A DNA stretch of 64,000 nucleotides from Tenericutes bacterium HGW-Tenericutes-1 (lineage in GTDB: Bacteria; Bacillota_I; Bacilli_A; Izemoplasmatales; Hujiaoplasmataceae), in the NCBI GenBank assembly GCA_002839155.1, contig PGXM01000003.1, forward strand, positions 1-64,000, written 5' to 3'. Below are positions 9,347-18,715 of the stretch, one piece after another. Within the stretch, counting starts at the first letter, position 1, and each line of letters starts with the position of its first letter. The position numbers and the translations under genes are program-made. A model generated the notes under the pieces. It was not told the DNA's origin and ran no database searches. It worked only from the letters and a program-made list of their open reading frames with translations.

Positions 9347-9586
9347 ATCTACAAACCTTAAAGAATCTATTTTAAAACTCAATTAACAATATTAGTGAAA
9401 ATGTGTTTTCTGTTGTTATATGCACAGTTATTGCTGTCTTTCTTATATTTGTAGTTCTTTTACATTGTTGATATGTTGAGCCTTTATATCTTCTGACATG
9501 TTACATTTTTCTATTTTCTTCTGCTCATAATTTCTTACTTTCAAATAAATATTGGATATTTACTTATTTTTTGAGTTATGTGCAGT
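9347..9586. other. Intergenic gap, nothing recognised
   Basis: About 240 bp of AT-rich sequence between site S5 and the stop of the next gene. A plus-strand 99-codon frame starting at 9552 is antisense to a better-supported membrane-protein gene and was not called. Confidence 0.4.
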
Positions 9587-9985
9587 TTACATTCTTTTTT
9601 TATGTATGGCTTCAATGGATAATAATAAAAAGAATATTGTTGCTAATAAGCATAATAGCCAAATAAAAATAGGTACATTCAAGGAAATTATTGTTAGTGC
9701 AAGAAATGAATACACAGATATTATAGCAATCTCAAAAATAATGTTTTCGACATTGCTATATTTAGCTCCAAGTCTTTCTTTGATTCTTTCAAGTAATCCT
9801 TGTGCAAGTAAGTATAAAAAACATACACCCGCAAAAGCCCATGCCGAGTAAGTAGATATTTTTGCAAAAACATCTTTAGTATTAGCACTAAATACAGGCG
9901 GAATTACTCCTATAATAGTAAGGACAATAGTTAATAGCCCTACTATTAATATAAGAATAGGATACAAAATTAAAATCTTATTCAA
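9587..9985 (-). CDS. Four-helix membrane protein of unknown function
   Basis: 132 residues with start supported by AAGGAGG 11 bases upstream. Four TM helices are evident (about 5-28, 44-64, 82-101 and 106-124), with a basic loop LLERIKERLG between helices two and three. No family recognised. It occupies the unit between sites S6 and S5. Confidence 0.65.
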   Translation of the reverse strand: MNKILILYPILILIVGLLTIVLTIIGVIPPVFSANTKDVFAKISTYSAWAFAGVCFLYLLAQGLLERIKERLGAKYSNVENIIFEIAIISVYSFLALTIISLNVPIFIWLLCLLATIFFLLLSIEAIHKKRM

Positions 9986-10078
9986 ATTATTGCCTCCTTC
10001 TTGAATAAAGCCATTAAATTATAAAGAGAATAGCAAGAAAATTATTATTAAATTATTTAAAAACATATTTTAGAGAAT

Positions 10079-10103
10079 AATGGATTTTCAGTCGTTTCAT
10101 GCA
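10079..10103 (-). repeat. Cassette site S6: short copy
   Basis: TGGATTTTCAGTCG followed by TTTCATGCA. This is an exact match to the consensus core and flank, with no tRNA 3' half. It lies about 390 bp downstream of the lipoprotein gene at 10492, farther than usual. Confidence 0.9.
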
Positions 10104-10491
10104 GTTCTTCAAAAAACGTTTCTCTATTATTTGGTAAAGTAAAACTGCACGTCAAGCAGAAATCCTACGTGCAATAATATCTCTATTTCAAGACGTATCA
10201 AGAACTTGTATTATTAATTTTAACCCCAATGTGAGCCGCGTAAAAAAACAACTAAACGATTCGCAAAAAGTTGTTGCTGGTTCAAATCCTCTTTGCTCCA
10301 CTGTTTGATGGTAAATATTTTAATACAAATTGCCACCCTAGCGAAAATTTTTGCAACCCTAATATATTTTTTATGATTATCATGACTATTTTATCCAAGG
10401 TATTGTCCGTCAATTTTTCCTATTTACTAATATATTTTCACATTTAAGATGCGTTTTGTAGTATCAATTTTTCGCAATTTTAGTATGATAT
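10104..10491. other. Intergenic region with a possible decayed tRNA 3' fragment
   Basis: No gene is visible in this 390-bp stretch. On the plus strand at about 10276-10302 the sequence GCTGGTTCAAATCC followed by TTTGCTCCA resembles the T loop and CCA end of a tRNA, but the T-stem does not pair and no 5' half is found. A short inverted repeat (AACAACT/AGTTGTT) lies just upstream. Confidence 0.35.
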
Positions 10492-12402
10492 TTATTCCAT
10501 ACTTACAAGAATCACTTCACCGTTATTATACTCAATACCGTAAGCGATAACATAGATTGTATCATTGTTAACCGTGTTGCACATAAACTCAATTTTAATA
10601 ATGAAATCACCAACAGAAATATTATCATCAAAAATTCCCTGTAACAATTCAATGTTTGAATATATTACTGGTATCCACTCTGTTGAAACTTCATAATAAG
10701 TATCAGGATAAAATAAAGAGTCCATTATTAAATATGTTAAAAACAAGTGTTCCCCATTAATATCGATATACATTGGTCTATATTTCGGTTGCACTGTTCT
10801 ATCATTATTTATCATATCAAGACTAATATGTGATGTTATTACAAACCATGAGTCACTTTCTAATACTTGCATACTAGAATATCTAGAATCGAAATCACTG
10901 TATGAAGGTGCTTCACCAGATAAATTTGAAACAATATAGTCTTGCATATCAAAGCTTACATCTAAAGATACATCAATCTTAGTATGATAGTAAGGTAAAG
11001 TCATTTTTAAATTACTAACATGCCAAGTATTATCGTCTTTAACAGTCCATATACCTTCGTCATCAATATACAAGAAAAATCCATTAATATCACTATAATC
11101 GTGCAACTTGCTCATATCGTATGAATTTCCATCTTCTGTAAATATATCATCAGCATAATAGTTTGTGAATGCTACAACAGCAGCACGAAAAGCAAATTCT
11201 TTAGAAAAGTTCACAGTAATTGCAGTATATGTTGCAGATCCATTTACGGATGCAAATTCTGGACTCCAGCCTATATAGTATCGATCTTCAGTGTCATTTG
11301 GTAAATCATAGGAAGGCGTTGTTCCATATGGAACTATAGTCATTCCAAGAAATGTTTCATCATAATCATTCCAGGTAATCTCGTATTCCATCAGTTCTCC
11401 ATATGCAGTATATGTTGCATTGGCATTCACTTCGGTGATACTCGGAGTCCAATCAATATAATCCCATTGAGCTGTGTCAGCAGGTAAATTATAACTAGGT
11501 AAATTACCATAAGGTACCTTTGTAGTTCCAAGCGTACTATTATTACCGTCTTTCCAAGTAATTGTATATTCCTTTACACTTTCTTGTTCAATAATTGCAA
11601 CATAGTTTTGATTTTGAGTAACAGAAGAAATAGTGGGTGACCATCCTACAAATGAGTAATTAAACTGAGCATCCGCCTTTGTTGGAGTTGTACCATTATA
11701 ATTTGGAGTTGATCCTTCTATAACATTGTTATCAGTTTCAACAATGACACCATTTACTTCCCATGTGATGGTATATTTTGGAGCATCATCATCACGCATT
11801 GAATAAGTAATAATAATTTCAATATCTTTATCAAAAATATCACCGTTTTTATAATTATCGATTCCGCCTATTTTTACTTCTTTTGTTGATCCTGGTTGAG
11901 TAATATCAAAAATGATATCATACACTGGTACTGTAATAATATTAGTAAATCCCCATCCCTCTAACGTGCCAACAACCATTTCGTAATTTTGTCCTATAAA
12001 ACTAGATTCCGATGACAATACTCTTACTTCATTTTCATCAATCGGTTCTTCAGGTTCATCCTCAACACGCATTGAATATGTGACAACTATCAATACATCT
12101 TTATCGAAAATATCTCCATATATAAATGTGTTCGAGCCATCAATGCTAACACTTTTAGTCGAACCTTCTGGAGTAAAACCCCATACAATATCGTAGACTA
12201 CTTCAGTCTCTATGTTCGTAAATCCCCATTCTTGAAGTATTTCAACTACTTCCTCATAATCAGATCCTACAAATGTTGATTCAGAATTCAAAACTTTGAC
12301 TTCATTTTCTCCTAATTCATCACTAGAAAAATCACATCCACCAAGTGTAAACAATAGAAAAAACGCAAATAATAGTATAGATATAATTTTTGTTTTCTTC
12401 AT
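10492..12402 (-). CDS. Large lipoprotein with PASTA-like and InlB-type repeats
   Basis: 636 residues, lipobox LGGC (Cys at about residue 23), GGAGGG ribosome site. Domains in order: two 85-residue PASTA-like repeats (about 34-115 and 122-205; each has NEV+VL.SES.F.G, WGFTNI and a closing VTYSMR), then three InlB-like modules (about 210-275, 280-340, 341-395; ITWEVNG, FVGWSP, YIDWTP, YIGWSP), then about 240 residues with no recognised family (from KEFAFRAAVVAFTNYYADD). Extracellular, membrane-anchored. PASTA-like domains in other families bind cell-wall fragments, but here the ligand is unknown. It is the sole gene between sites S7 and S6. Confidence 0.75.
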   Translation of the reverse strand: MKKTKIISILLFAFFLLFTLGGCDFSSDELGENEVKVLNSESTFVGSDYEEVVEILQEWGFTNIETEVVYDIVWGFTPEGSTKSVSIDGSNTFIYGDIFDKDVLIVVTYSMRVEDEPEEPIDENEVRVLSSESSFIGQNYEMVVGTLEGWGFTNIITVPVYDIIFDITQPGSTKEVKIGGIDNYKNGDIFDKDIEIIITYSMRDDDAPKYTITWEVNGVIVETDNNVIEGSTPNYNGTTPTKADAQFNYSFVGWSPTISSVTQNQNYVAIIEQESVKEYTITWKDGNNSTLGTTKVPYGNLPSYNLPADTAQWDYIDWTPSITEVNANATYTAYGELMEYEITWNDYDETFLGMTIVPYGTTPSYDLPNDTEDRYYIGWSPEFASVNGSATYTAITVNFSKEFAFRAAVVAFTNYYADDIFTEDGNSYDMSKLHDYSDINGFFLYIDDEGIWTVKDDNTWHVSNLKMTLPYYHTKIDVSLDVSFDMQDYIVSNLSGEAPSYSDFDSRYSSMQVLESDSWFVITSHISLDMINNDRTVQPKYRPMYIDINGEHLFLTYLIMDSLFYPDTYYEVSTEWIPVIYSNIELLQGIFDDNISVGDFIIKIEFMCNTVNNDTIYVIAYGIEYNNGEVILVSME

Positions 12403-12613
12403 AAACCCTCCACTTTTTAATTAGCAACTACCTTTTGCTATTACTTACTAAACTATGAATTGAGACCATCTTGTTTTGAATTAGATGGGTATAAAACAAC
12501 AAAAATAAATTTATATATATATAAAGCATATCATTTGAAACTTAATAATGCAACTCGATTTATGTAAATTAGCTTCTTAACTCAATCTCAAATTCCGAAA
12601 ACAAAACTCATAA

Positions 12614-12708
12614 CAAAAAAAGCCCTCGAAAGGGCTTGATTACGTACCGGATGGTGGCTCAGGCCGGGATTGAACCGGCGACACATGGATTTTCAGTCGT
12701 TTCCTGCA
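12614..12708 (-). repeat. Cassette site S7: full-length copy
   Basis: Hairpin AGCCCTCGAAAGGGCT, trailer GATTACGTACCGGA, CCA end at 12652-12654, T arm GGGATTGAACCGGCGACACA, core and flank TTTTCAGTCGTTTCCTGCA. Trailer type I, near identical to the tRNA-Phe gene. Confidence 0.95.
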
Positions 12709-12767
12709 ACAATAAGTGAAATAGTTCGCCTTTCTATGTTCAACTATAGCTAATATCTAGTTGATAA

Positions 12768-13199
12768 TTAGGGCAAGAAGATCTCCATCGCATTACTATG
12801 CGTATCATAAGAAGTTTCTTCATACATGAGCCCATCGAATAAAATTCCCTCCAAAGAATACTCAAAAGCAAAATCATCTTTTTGACTTGGATCCTGGAAG
12901 AACTCGGACTCAAATTCAGAAGCGGATAACACTCTAAACACTCCACTGCCCTCAATTTCAATCTCATAATTTATCACTCCAAGAACAGGAATTCCACTTC
13001 CATAAATCATAAAAAGACAATATTTGGATTCTCCTTTTTCGTAAAAATACAGACCAGTTCCCGGCCCAATTTCATTAAAGTCGTTTCTAAATTCTTTGTC
13101 ATTGACTGCTTGCCACACTTCATTGTTTGATATAGTTGAGGAGCATCCGCTCAAACACACAAGAACAAATGCTAACATTAACGATAAGGCTTTCTTCAC
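12768..13199 (-). CDS. Small lipoprotein
   Basis: 143 residues from a GTG at 13199, seven bases behind GGAGGT; the five residues ahead of it in the longer frame would cover the ribosome site. Signal peptide with lipobox LSGC. The mature part (TISNNEVWQAVNDKEFRND... YFYEKGESKYCLFMIYG) looks like a small beta-rich fold. Family not recognised. It is the only gene between sites S8 and S7. Confidence 0.65.
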   Translation of the reverse strand: MKKALSLMLAFVLVCLSGCSSTISNNEVWQAVNDKEFRNDFNEIGPGTGLYFYEKGESKYCLFMIYGSGIPVLGVINYEIEIEGSGVFRVLSASEFESEFFQDPSQKDDFAFEYSLEGILFDGLMYEETSYDTHSNAMEIFLP

Positions 13200-13248
13200 A
13201 AAAAATACCTCCACAAAAAAATAAGTATTTGGATTGCTTCAAGAGTAA

Positions 13249-13267
13249 CGGATTTTCAGTCGTTTCA
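13249..13267 (-). repeat. Cassette site S8: short copy
   Basis: CGGATTTTCAGTCGTTTCA, core plus the first part of the flank. It lies 27 bp behind the stop codon of the gene at 13295 and upstream of the next unit's promoter region. Confidence 0.85.
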
Positions 13268-13294
13268 GACAAAAAAATGTTTTCATATATATAC

Positions 13295-13714
13295 TTAATT
13301 TATGTTATTCTTATTTTTATCTTTACTTTCTTTTATTGCTTCATAAATCAATATACTAAAAAACCCTAAACAATAAAGAGCCCAAATTAATTGTATATAT
13401 AATTCGATAGTAGGTAACCCAACAAATCTATTCAAAAGATATAACCAACCAATAAACACTAAAGGCAATACAAACTTTTCTGCGAATTTATCTAATAACG
13501 GATTTAATTTATCTAAATCCGTTTCTACAATTTTATCATTTGTTCCTTCGTTATTCTTTTTATCAATAACCCAAGGATAGGAAATAATAGCAATTGATGT
13601 TGATAAAAAAAACAAAGAGAAATTATCTATAAACCCAAACACTATAATGCCTATAATGGATACAAAGTTTATTAAAAACAAAGATTTTTTTAACATTTTA
13701 AAGATGTTTTTCAT
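13295..13714 (-). CDS. Membrane protein of unknown function
   Basis: 139 residues, with start supported by AGGAGGA five bases upstream. Two TM helices near the N-terminus (about 10-28 and 32-48), a polar charged loop (DKKNNEGTNDKIVETDLDK), then two more helices (about 81-97 and 104-127). No family recognised. It is the sole gene between sites S9 and S8 and has its own promoter just behind site S9. Confidence 0.65.
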   Translation of the reverse strand: MKNIFKMLKKSLFLINFVSIIGIIVFGFIDNFSLFFLSTSIAIISYPWVIDKKNNEGTNDKIVETDLDKLNPLLDKFAEKFVLPLVFIGWLYLLNRFVGLPTIELYIQLIWALYCLGFFSILIYEAIKESKDKNKNNIN

Positions 13715-13747
13715 ATACTCCTCCTAACAAGTCAATTAACATTATGT

Positions 13748-13776
13748 ATTATAGCACTTGAATAAAAGCATTTCAA
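13748..13776 (-). promoter_or_regulatory. Promoter inside a cassette, just behind site S9
   Basis: On the minus strand TTGAAA (13771-13776), a 17-bp spacer and a perfect TATAAT (13748-13753) precede the gene at 13295-13714. The promoter lies between the site and the gene, so this unit brings its own promoter, unlike most integron cassettes. Confidence 0.75.
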
Positions 13777-13783
13777 TGAACAA

Positions 13784-13800
13784 TGGATTTTCAGTCGTTA
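13784..13800 (-). repeat. Cassette site S9: short copy
   Basis: TGGATTTTCAGTCGTTA. The core is intact; the flank is lost after three bases. It lies 49 bp behind the stop codon of the 932-residue protein gene. Confidence 0.85.
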
Positions 13801-13849
13801 ACTATAAGTTCAATAGGATAATATTTGAAATATACTTTATAATTTCATA

Positions 13850-16648
13850 TTACTCGTACCTTAAAGTAACTGTAGTTGTATTATTTTGCATTATTCCCTC
13901 ATTATAGATAGCATCAGCATCTGCTATTCTAGTTTTTAGCATTCCAGAATAGATTATTGCTGAGACAATTCCTGAGGAAATGCAATCACTAATAGTCCCG
14001 TAATTATAAATAACAAAACTTGAAGCAAATACATATGCACCTTTCCCACCTGCTGCAGTAACGTAACTTGATACATTTGCATCTATTGACGAGTTTGTAA
14101 TTGTACCATAATTGTTAATTCCAAACCCTGCCGTGTAGACTTTTACGTCCGAGATAGAACTTGATCCGCTGCCCTCAATATTGCCCGAAAAATATATATT
14201 TTCAAATAATCCATAATTGTCAATAAAAAGTCCTCCGGTATAAAATTTCGAGGCAATACTTTCTACAGAAAAACTTATATTTTTAATACTCCCGTAATTA
14301 TAACTAAATATGCTACTAGTCATTGGTTCTATAAAACTAATCGTATAATTGTTTCCATCAAGTTTCCCATAAAAAGAGCCCAAGCTTGATACCAAAGATA
14401 CATTAGATACTAATTCAACTGAAAAATAAGAAAATCCAGGAGTTCTAAAATCATCGGCGACATTAATTAACAATGGAGAGTTCAGCGTTCCAAATAGTAC
14501 TACATTTTCACTAACATTTAATGTACCTAAATCGTCAAATCGATCATAATTAAAAGAAACATCGATTACAAGATCAGATATGTTAGCCATCATTTCAGAA
14601 ATAATAATTTGGTGAGTACTCAATACATCACTGGAATAGAAAGATATCCCATTACATTTAACTTCAATAAAAAATGAATCATTTATAATTATTGAGTCCA
14701 CATCAGAATATTCAAAATAAATAATTGTTGAATGTTCAGTATATATATAATTAAAATCATACGTGGGTATAATATTGTCCTCAATAATTATTGTTCTATA
14801 TATTACACTCGATTGATTACCAAATATATCAACCGCGTAATACGAAACTTGATATTCACCAAATGTAGAAAAATTAAAATTAGGAGCTGAAATAATAATC
14901 TCTGGATTAGAATCATAATTATCTGTCGCAATTGCGCCGAGTTCACTATAACTCCCACCAACTTTATACACTATAGTAGTGTTCCCAACGAGATTAATCG
15001 TAGGATTTGTGGTATCTACAACACTTATATATCTAGTTACTTTTGTTAAATTTCCCTCACTATCCTCGATTGAATATTCTGAATAATAGTCTCCTACAAC
15101 ATCTTTATTGTAATTACTTATGAAGGTTATTTTTGGATTGTCATCGTAATTATCATAAAAGTTAACATTCGCATCAATATATTCCGTTCCTACTTCTACT
15201 ATCTCAAATTGATTCCCCAATAAGTCCACAATTGGAGGAGTTGTGTCTTGAATTAATAAAGTTAAATCCACACTAGTCCTATTACCACTTTGATCAGTAG
15301 TAACCAGTGATAAATTATACTCACCAACTTTATTGCAGTTATATTCGCCATTAATTTCAAATGTAATATCATCATCGTAATTGTCGCTTATGGACACAAT
15401 ATCTTCGGGAAAATTAGACCCGACCTCTAATATTATTGGGTTAGAGTAGTTAAGATTCATAATGGGTTTTGTTGAATCGACTACATTAATAACTAAGATA
15501 AAATTAGATGAATTATTACTTTTATCAGTTATATAAAAAATAACTTCTTTTTCGCCAAGCTCATCTAGATTTCCTAGCAACTCAAATTCAACTTGAATAT
15601 CATTAATTTGATAATAATTATCGTAAATATTATCAATATAATCCAAAAAATTCACTAAGGCTATTTCATTAATTTCAATATCATTAATTTCATTAAGAAA
15701 CTCTATTGTCGGTGGAATATCATCTTTTATGACCACATTATAAGATTTCATTTGTTTCTCGATTAAATCAGTACATATCAAATCAATCTTATATTCTCCA
15801 ATTAGATTATAATTTACATTAGAATCGTCGAGTCTACAAGAGTCATATTGTTTCAAAAATATAATATTATTCAAATCTTCAATATTAGCGCCTGGGAATA
15901 AACTAATATTTTCTTCTTCAAGATACTCAATTTGAGGTGTTCGAAGTAGTATATTACCGATAGCATATGAGGCTGAAAATATGACAGTCACTATTAGTAA
16001 CCCAATAATAATTTTTTTGTTTGCGAATAAACTTATGAATACTTTTGTAACACTAAATAATCCTTCCTTAATGGCATCTATTTTAGATTTTATATATTTT
16101 ATTCTCTCATCAATACTGCGTTTTCTTTCTTCTTTAGCTTTTCTGATGATCTCTTCTTGTTCTTTTTTTAGACGCTCTTCTTCTTTAGCTTTTTTTTCTT
16201 GTTCCGCCCTATATCTTTCTTCTTGATCTTTTCTTTTTCTTTCAGCCTCAGCCCTTCTATAAGTTTCTTCTTGTTCCCTTTTAAAGCGCTCTTCTCTAGC
16301 TTTTTTTTCTTGTTCTGCTCTAAATCTTTCTTCTTGTTGTCTTCTTAAATAATCATCACTATAATTGCTTGATGATGAAAATGATTCGTTTGATGTAAAC
16401 CCATTTACAAAAGAGGATTTATTACGAAGTATGTACTGTTTGACTTCATCATAATTGTCAAGAAGAAATTCTTCTGCTCTTTTTAATTCAATAAATTTTT
16501 TTTCGGAATCAACAACTTTTCCAAAGTCAGGATGGAAAAATTTCGATCTAGTTTTATAACTTGATCTTATGTCGTCCATTGTAAAATCAACATCATATGG
16601 AATTCCAAGTATATCTAAGTATTTCTTAATCATTTTAATTTCCATCAT
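13850..16648 (-). CDS. J-domain, coiled-coil, transmembrane and Ig-repeat fusion protein
   Basis: 932 residues. Residues about 6-65 form a J domain with the diagnostic HPD (FFHPDFGK), the motif by which DnaJ proteins stimulate Hsp70 ATPase. Residues about 100-190 are a repetitive charged coiled coil (EERFRAEQEKKAREERFKRE type). A single TM helix follows (about 212-230, IIIGLLIVTVIFSASYAIG). The remainder is predicted extracellular: several Ig-like DUF5011/HYR-type domains (VDTTNPTINLVGN, GAIATDNYDSNPEI, VSYYAVDIFGNQS) and a C-terminal repetitive beta part (YGTITNSSIDANVSS, NYGTISDCISSG) resembling GLUG-like modules. This suggests a cytoplasmic chaperone recruiter joined to an external binding module; that pairing is inference. 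The start is either 16648 or the ATG at 16633. Confidence 0.8.
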   Translation of the reverse strand: MMEIKMIKKYLDILGIPYDVDFTMDDIRSSYKTRSKFFHPDFGKVVDSEKKFIELKRAEEFLLDNYDEVKQYILRNKSSFVNGFTSNESFSSSSNYSDDYLRRQQEERFRAEQEKKAREERFKREQEETYRRAEAERKRKDQEERYRAEQEKKAKEEERLKKEQEEIIRKAKEERKRSIDERIKYIKSKIDAIKEGLFSVTKVFISLFANKKIIIGLLIVTVIFSASYAIGNILLRTPQIEYLEEENISLFPGANIEDLNNIIFLKQYDSCRLDDSNVNYNLIGEYKIDLICTDLIEKQMKSYNVVIKDDIPPTIEFLNEINDIEINEIALVNFLDYIDNIYDNYYQINDIQVEFELLGNLDELGEKEVIFYITDKSNNSSNFILVINVVDSTKPIMNLNYSNPIILEVGSNFPEDIVSISDNYDDDITFEINGEYNCNKVGEYNLSLVTTDQSGNRTSVDLTLLIQDTTPPIVDLLGNQFEIVEVGTEYIDANVNFYDNYDDNPKITFISNYNKDVVGDYYSEYSIEDSEGNLTKVTRYISVVDTTNPTINLVGNTTIVYKVGGSYSELGAIATDNYDSNPEIIISAPNFNFSTFGEYQVSYYAVDIFGNQSSVIYRTIIIEDNIIPTYDFNYIYTEHSTIIYFEYSDVDSIIINDSFFIEVKCNGISFYSSDVLSTHQIIISEMMANISDLVIDVSFNYDRFDDLGTLNVSENVVLFGTLNSPLLINVADDFRTPGFSYFSVELVSNVSLVSSLGSFYGKLDGNNYTISFIEPMTSSIFSYNYGSIKNISFSVESIASKFYTGGLFIDNYGLFENIYFSGNIEGSGSSSISDVKVYTAGFGINNYGTITNSSIDANVSSYVTAAGGKGAYVFASSFVIYNYGTISDCISSGIVSAIIYSGMLKTRIADADAIYNEGIMQNNTTTVTLRYE

Positions 16649-16825
16649 ATCACCACTGCATAAAGATATTTAAATTAATCTTATCATCATATCTATATTT
16701 TTTCAATTTGAATATCAAATTTAGACAATATACTATAAAAAAATTATTCTAATCTTTGTTGAAATATTGATGACAATTCTTTATCAATAGATTTAAAAGG
16801 AAATTCTCAAATAATTTTTTAAGCA

Positions 16826-16923
16826 ACAAAAAAAGCCCTCGAAAGGACTATTTGTCGTTACCTTATGGTGGCTCAGGCCGGGATTGAACCGGCGACACAT
16901 GGATTTTCAGTCGTTTCATGCAT
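16826..16923 (-). repeat. Cassette site S10: full-length copy, trailer type II
   Basis: Hairpin AGCCCTCGAAAGGACT, trailer TATTTGTCGTTACCTTA, then CCA end (16867-16869), T arm, core and complete flank TTTCAGTCGTTTCATGCA. The tRNA part is identical to the tRNA-Phe gene, but the trailer between CCA and hairpin differs from that gene and is shared with site S15. Confidence 0.95.
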
Positions 16924-16936
16924 AAACTAGTGTAAT

Positions 16937-17668
16937 CTATTTTTTTATATCCTTAACTAATTTTCTATCAAAGTACATTCTGGAAACTTTCCCTAATTGA
17001 TCAGTATCAAATTCGTATAGCATTTCTTTGATTGGTTGATATTCTTCGCCATGATGTTCACATAATCTATCTAGCAAAATAGAAACCTTTTCACTCAAAT
17101 TGGGATTATATTGTACCCACTTCCATTGAAAGTGATTTGGTCGATCATTATCGAACAACTCTATAATAATCTCTTGGCAATTCTCCAAGCTTGGTTTATT
17201 CTTGTGATTGTAGTAGCATGTCAATATACTTGTAATCCTACTATCTTCAAACTGAGTTTCATGAATGCCAATGGGTTCAAACTCGTCAAATGTTATCCCA
17301 ATTACTTTGTCTTTAAAGTATTGTATTATTTCGAAATCTTGGTAAGGTCGATTTGGGGGTGACCAAGTTTGGATATAGATTGGTCTCAATTGCACATCAA
17401 GCCCATAGACCATAATATCTTCGCCATTAATGTCACCGATGGCTGGTTTTGGCTTGGGACCTTTATTACATCCTCGGATAGCGTGATGAACGACTGGACT
17501 TGGATTATAGTATCCTCTATGAGTAGCAACTGCTGGCCCATACACATACGATTTCACTAGGTTATTTCTTTCAGTGTAAAACTCCAAATACTCTTCCCAT
17601 TTTTCATTGATTATTTCTGTAACACGCGAAATCTCTTTATTAAGATAATTCTTATTAATATGCTCCAT
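16937..17668 (-). CDS. Soluble hypothetical protein
   Basis: 243 residues from the ATG at 17668, six bases behind GAGG; an upstream in-frame ATG would overlap this ribosome site. No signal peptide or TM helix. The sequence carries a His/Pro/Gly-rich stretch (YYNPSPVVHHAIRGCNKGPK) and is otherwise acidic with several Trp residues (YIQTWSPPNRPYQ). No family recognised. It is the sole gene between sites S11 and S10 and probably a cytoplasmic protein. Confidence 0.6.
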   Translation of the reverse strand: MEHINKNYLNKEISRVTEIINEKWEEYLEFYTERNNLVKSYVYGPAVATHRGYYNPSPVVHHAIRGCNKGPKPKPAIGDINGEDIMVYGLDVQLRPIYIQTWSPPNRPYQDFEIIQYFKDKVIGITFDEFEPIGIHETQFEDSRITSILTCYYNHKNKPSLENCQEIIIELFDNDRPNHFQWKWVQYNPNLSEKVSILLDRLCEHHGEEYQPIKEMLYEFDTDQLGKVSRMYFDRKLVKDIKK

Positions 17669-17707
17669 TTTAAACCTCATTAAAGAACTCTTCTAATATT
17701 GACTAAT

Positions 17708-17726
17708 GATTATTCAGTTGTTTCAT
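17708..17726 (-). repeat. Cassette site S11: short, diverged copy
   Basis: GATTATTCAGTTGTTTCAT. Two substitutions from the core and flank consensus. It lies 22 bp behind the stop of the gene at 17749, the same placement as other short sites. Confidence 0.65.
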
Positions 17727-17748
17727 ATAAATATCAATTTCATTTGTA

Positions 17749-17976
17749 CTATTCTTCTACAACGGCCTCAAGATGACTAGATATGGGTCTTGGTAAAAAT
17801 ATGAGGTAAATAGGAATCATAATTACAAACCCGACGACTGTCTGAACAATAATGAAAAATGCATTATAATACCCAAAATCTAAACGTCCGTTTATTACAG
17901 AAAAATATGCAGCGAATAACAACGATAAAGTTATTATTTGTTTAGTAAATAATAAAAAATTCTCAGTAGTCTTCAA
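17749..17976 (-). CDS. Small two-helix membrane protein, N-terminus uncertain
   Basis: About 75 residues with two TM helices (about 13-31 and 40-60) and an acidic C-terminal tail. The only in-frame start is a TTG at 17976 without a ribosome site. Upstream, an ATG with GGAG opens a 16-codon frame (MLFKFIMKSLVYSNY) in another phase that stops near 18000, so a frameshift in an A-rich run may have detached the real N-terminus. It lies between sites S12 and S11. Confidence 0.4.
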   Translation of the reverse strand: MKTTENFLLFTKQIITLSLLFAAYFSVINGRLDFGYYNAFFIIVQTVVGFVIMIPIYLIFLPRPISSHLEAVVEE

Positions 17977-18109
17977 AATTTTTGATTTTTTATATTTGAT
18001 ATTAATAATTGCTATAAACCAAACTTTTCATAATAAATTTAAACAGCATAATAAGACTCCATTCAATATCGCGATATCCATAATTTTTCGATTTTTAGTA
18101 TATCACACA

Positions 18110-18128
18110 AATTTCAGTCGTATGATCC
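18110..18128 (-). repeat. Cassette site S12: short, diverged copy
   Basis: AATTTCAGTCGTATGATCC. The TTTCAGTCGT core is retained and the rest is changed. It lies about 20 bp behind the stop of the gene at 18149. Confidence 0.6.
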
Positions 18129-18148
18129 AGATTATGGGATTATATAAC

Positions 18149-18622
18149 TTATTCTATCTTTTTCAAAACTTTGCCTATTTTGGTATTTGGAAGATAAACA
18201 ACAGTGTATTCCTCACCAATGTTCATTGGAGTATAAAAGATAGTTAATTGTATCTCTTCCCCGGAATCTTCCATTCTACAAATTGGGGATCTGTCTTGAG
18301 GAGTATCTGGATTCCCTGCATTCGATTGGCCAACTATTGTGCACAAGTCGACGATAAAATTATCTTCCTTGACGTTTGAAAAATCCTTTGCAACTTTTGG
18401 AATATAAAGAAAAAGTAAAAAGATTCCGGTAGCCAAAATCGGAAGGAAGGTCAAAACAATCCACTGTTTCCAAGTAATGTGTTTGAAATGGTTAGATGAG
18501 TAATATGAATATCTAAAAAACAAAACAAGTAAGAAGATAAAAGCAATTGGTACAATAATGATACCAAAAAAGGTTATCCAATAATCCAATTTAATCTTTT
18601 CAATTGCCTCGGAATAATCCAT
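18149..18622 (-). CDS. Membrane protein with extracytoplasmic tail
   Basis: 157 residues from the ATG at 18622 behind GGAGGG. Two TM helices (about 14-36 and 54-74) are followed by a polar C-terminal domain of about 80 residues with two Cys (VDLCTIVGQ and PICRMEDSG) and a beta-rich end (YTVVYLPNTKIGKVLKK). No family recognised. It lies between sites S13 and S12. Confidence 0.6.
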   Translation of the reverse strand: MDYSEAIEKIKLDYWITFFGIIIVPIAFIFLLVLFFRYSYYSSNHFKHITWKQWIVLTFLPILATGIFLLFLYIPKVAKDFSNVKEDNFIVDLCTIVGQSNAGNPDTPQDRSPICRMEDSGEEIQLTIFYTPMNIGEEYTVVYLPNTKIGKVLKKIE

Positions 18623-18651
18623 ATTCCCTCCACTTAACATACTGAGTTGGA

Positions 18652-18671
18652 CAGATTTTAGTCGTTTTGTG
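18652..18671 (-). repeat. Cassette site S13: short, diverged copy
   Basis: CAGATTTTAGTCGTTTTGTG. Similar to the core and flank consensus with a few changes. It lies about 45 bp behind the stop of the 100-residue protein gene. Confidence 0.65.
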
Positions 18672-18715
18672 AGACAAAAAACAGAAGTTTGATATAGATT
18701 TAAAGCGACTAAATA

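Noticed and set aside
9552-9851. 99-codon plus-strand frame
   Set aside because: Antisense to a four-helix membrane protein gene with a strong ribosome site.
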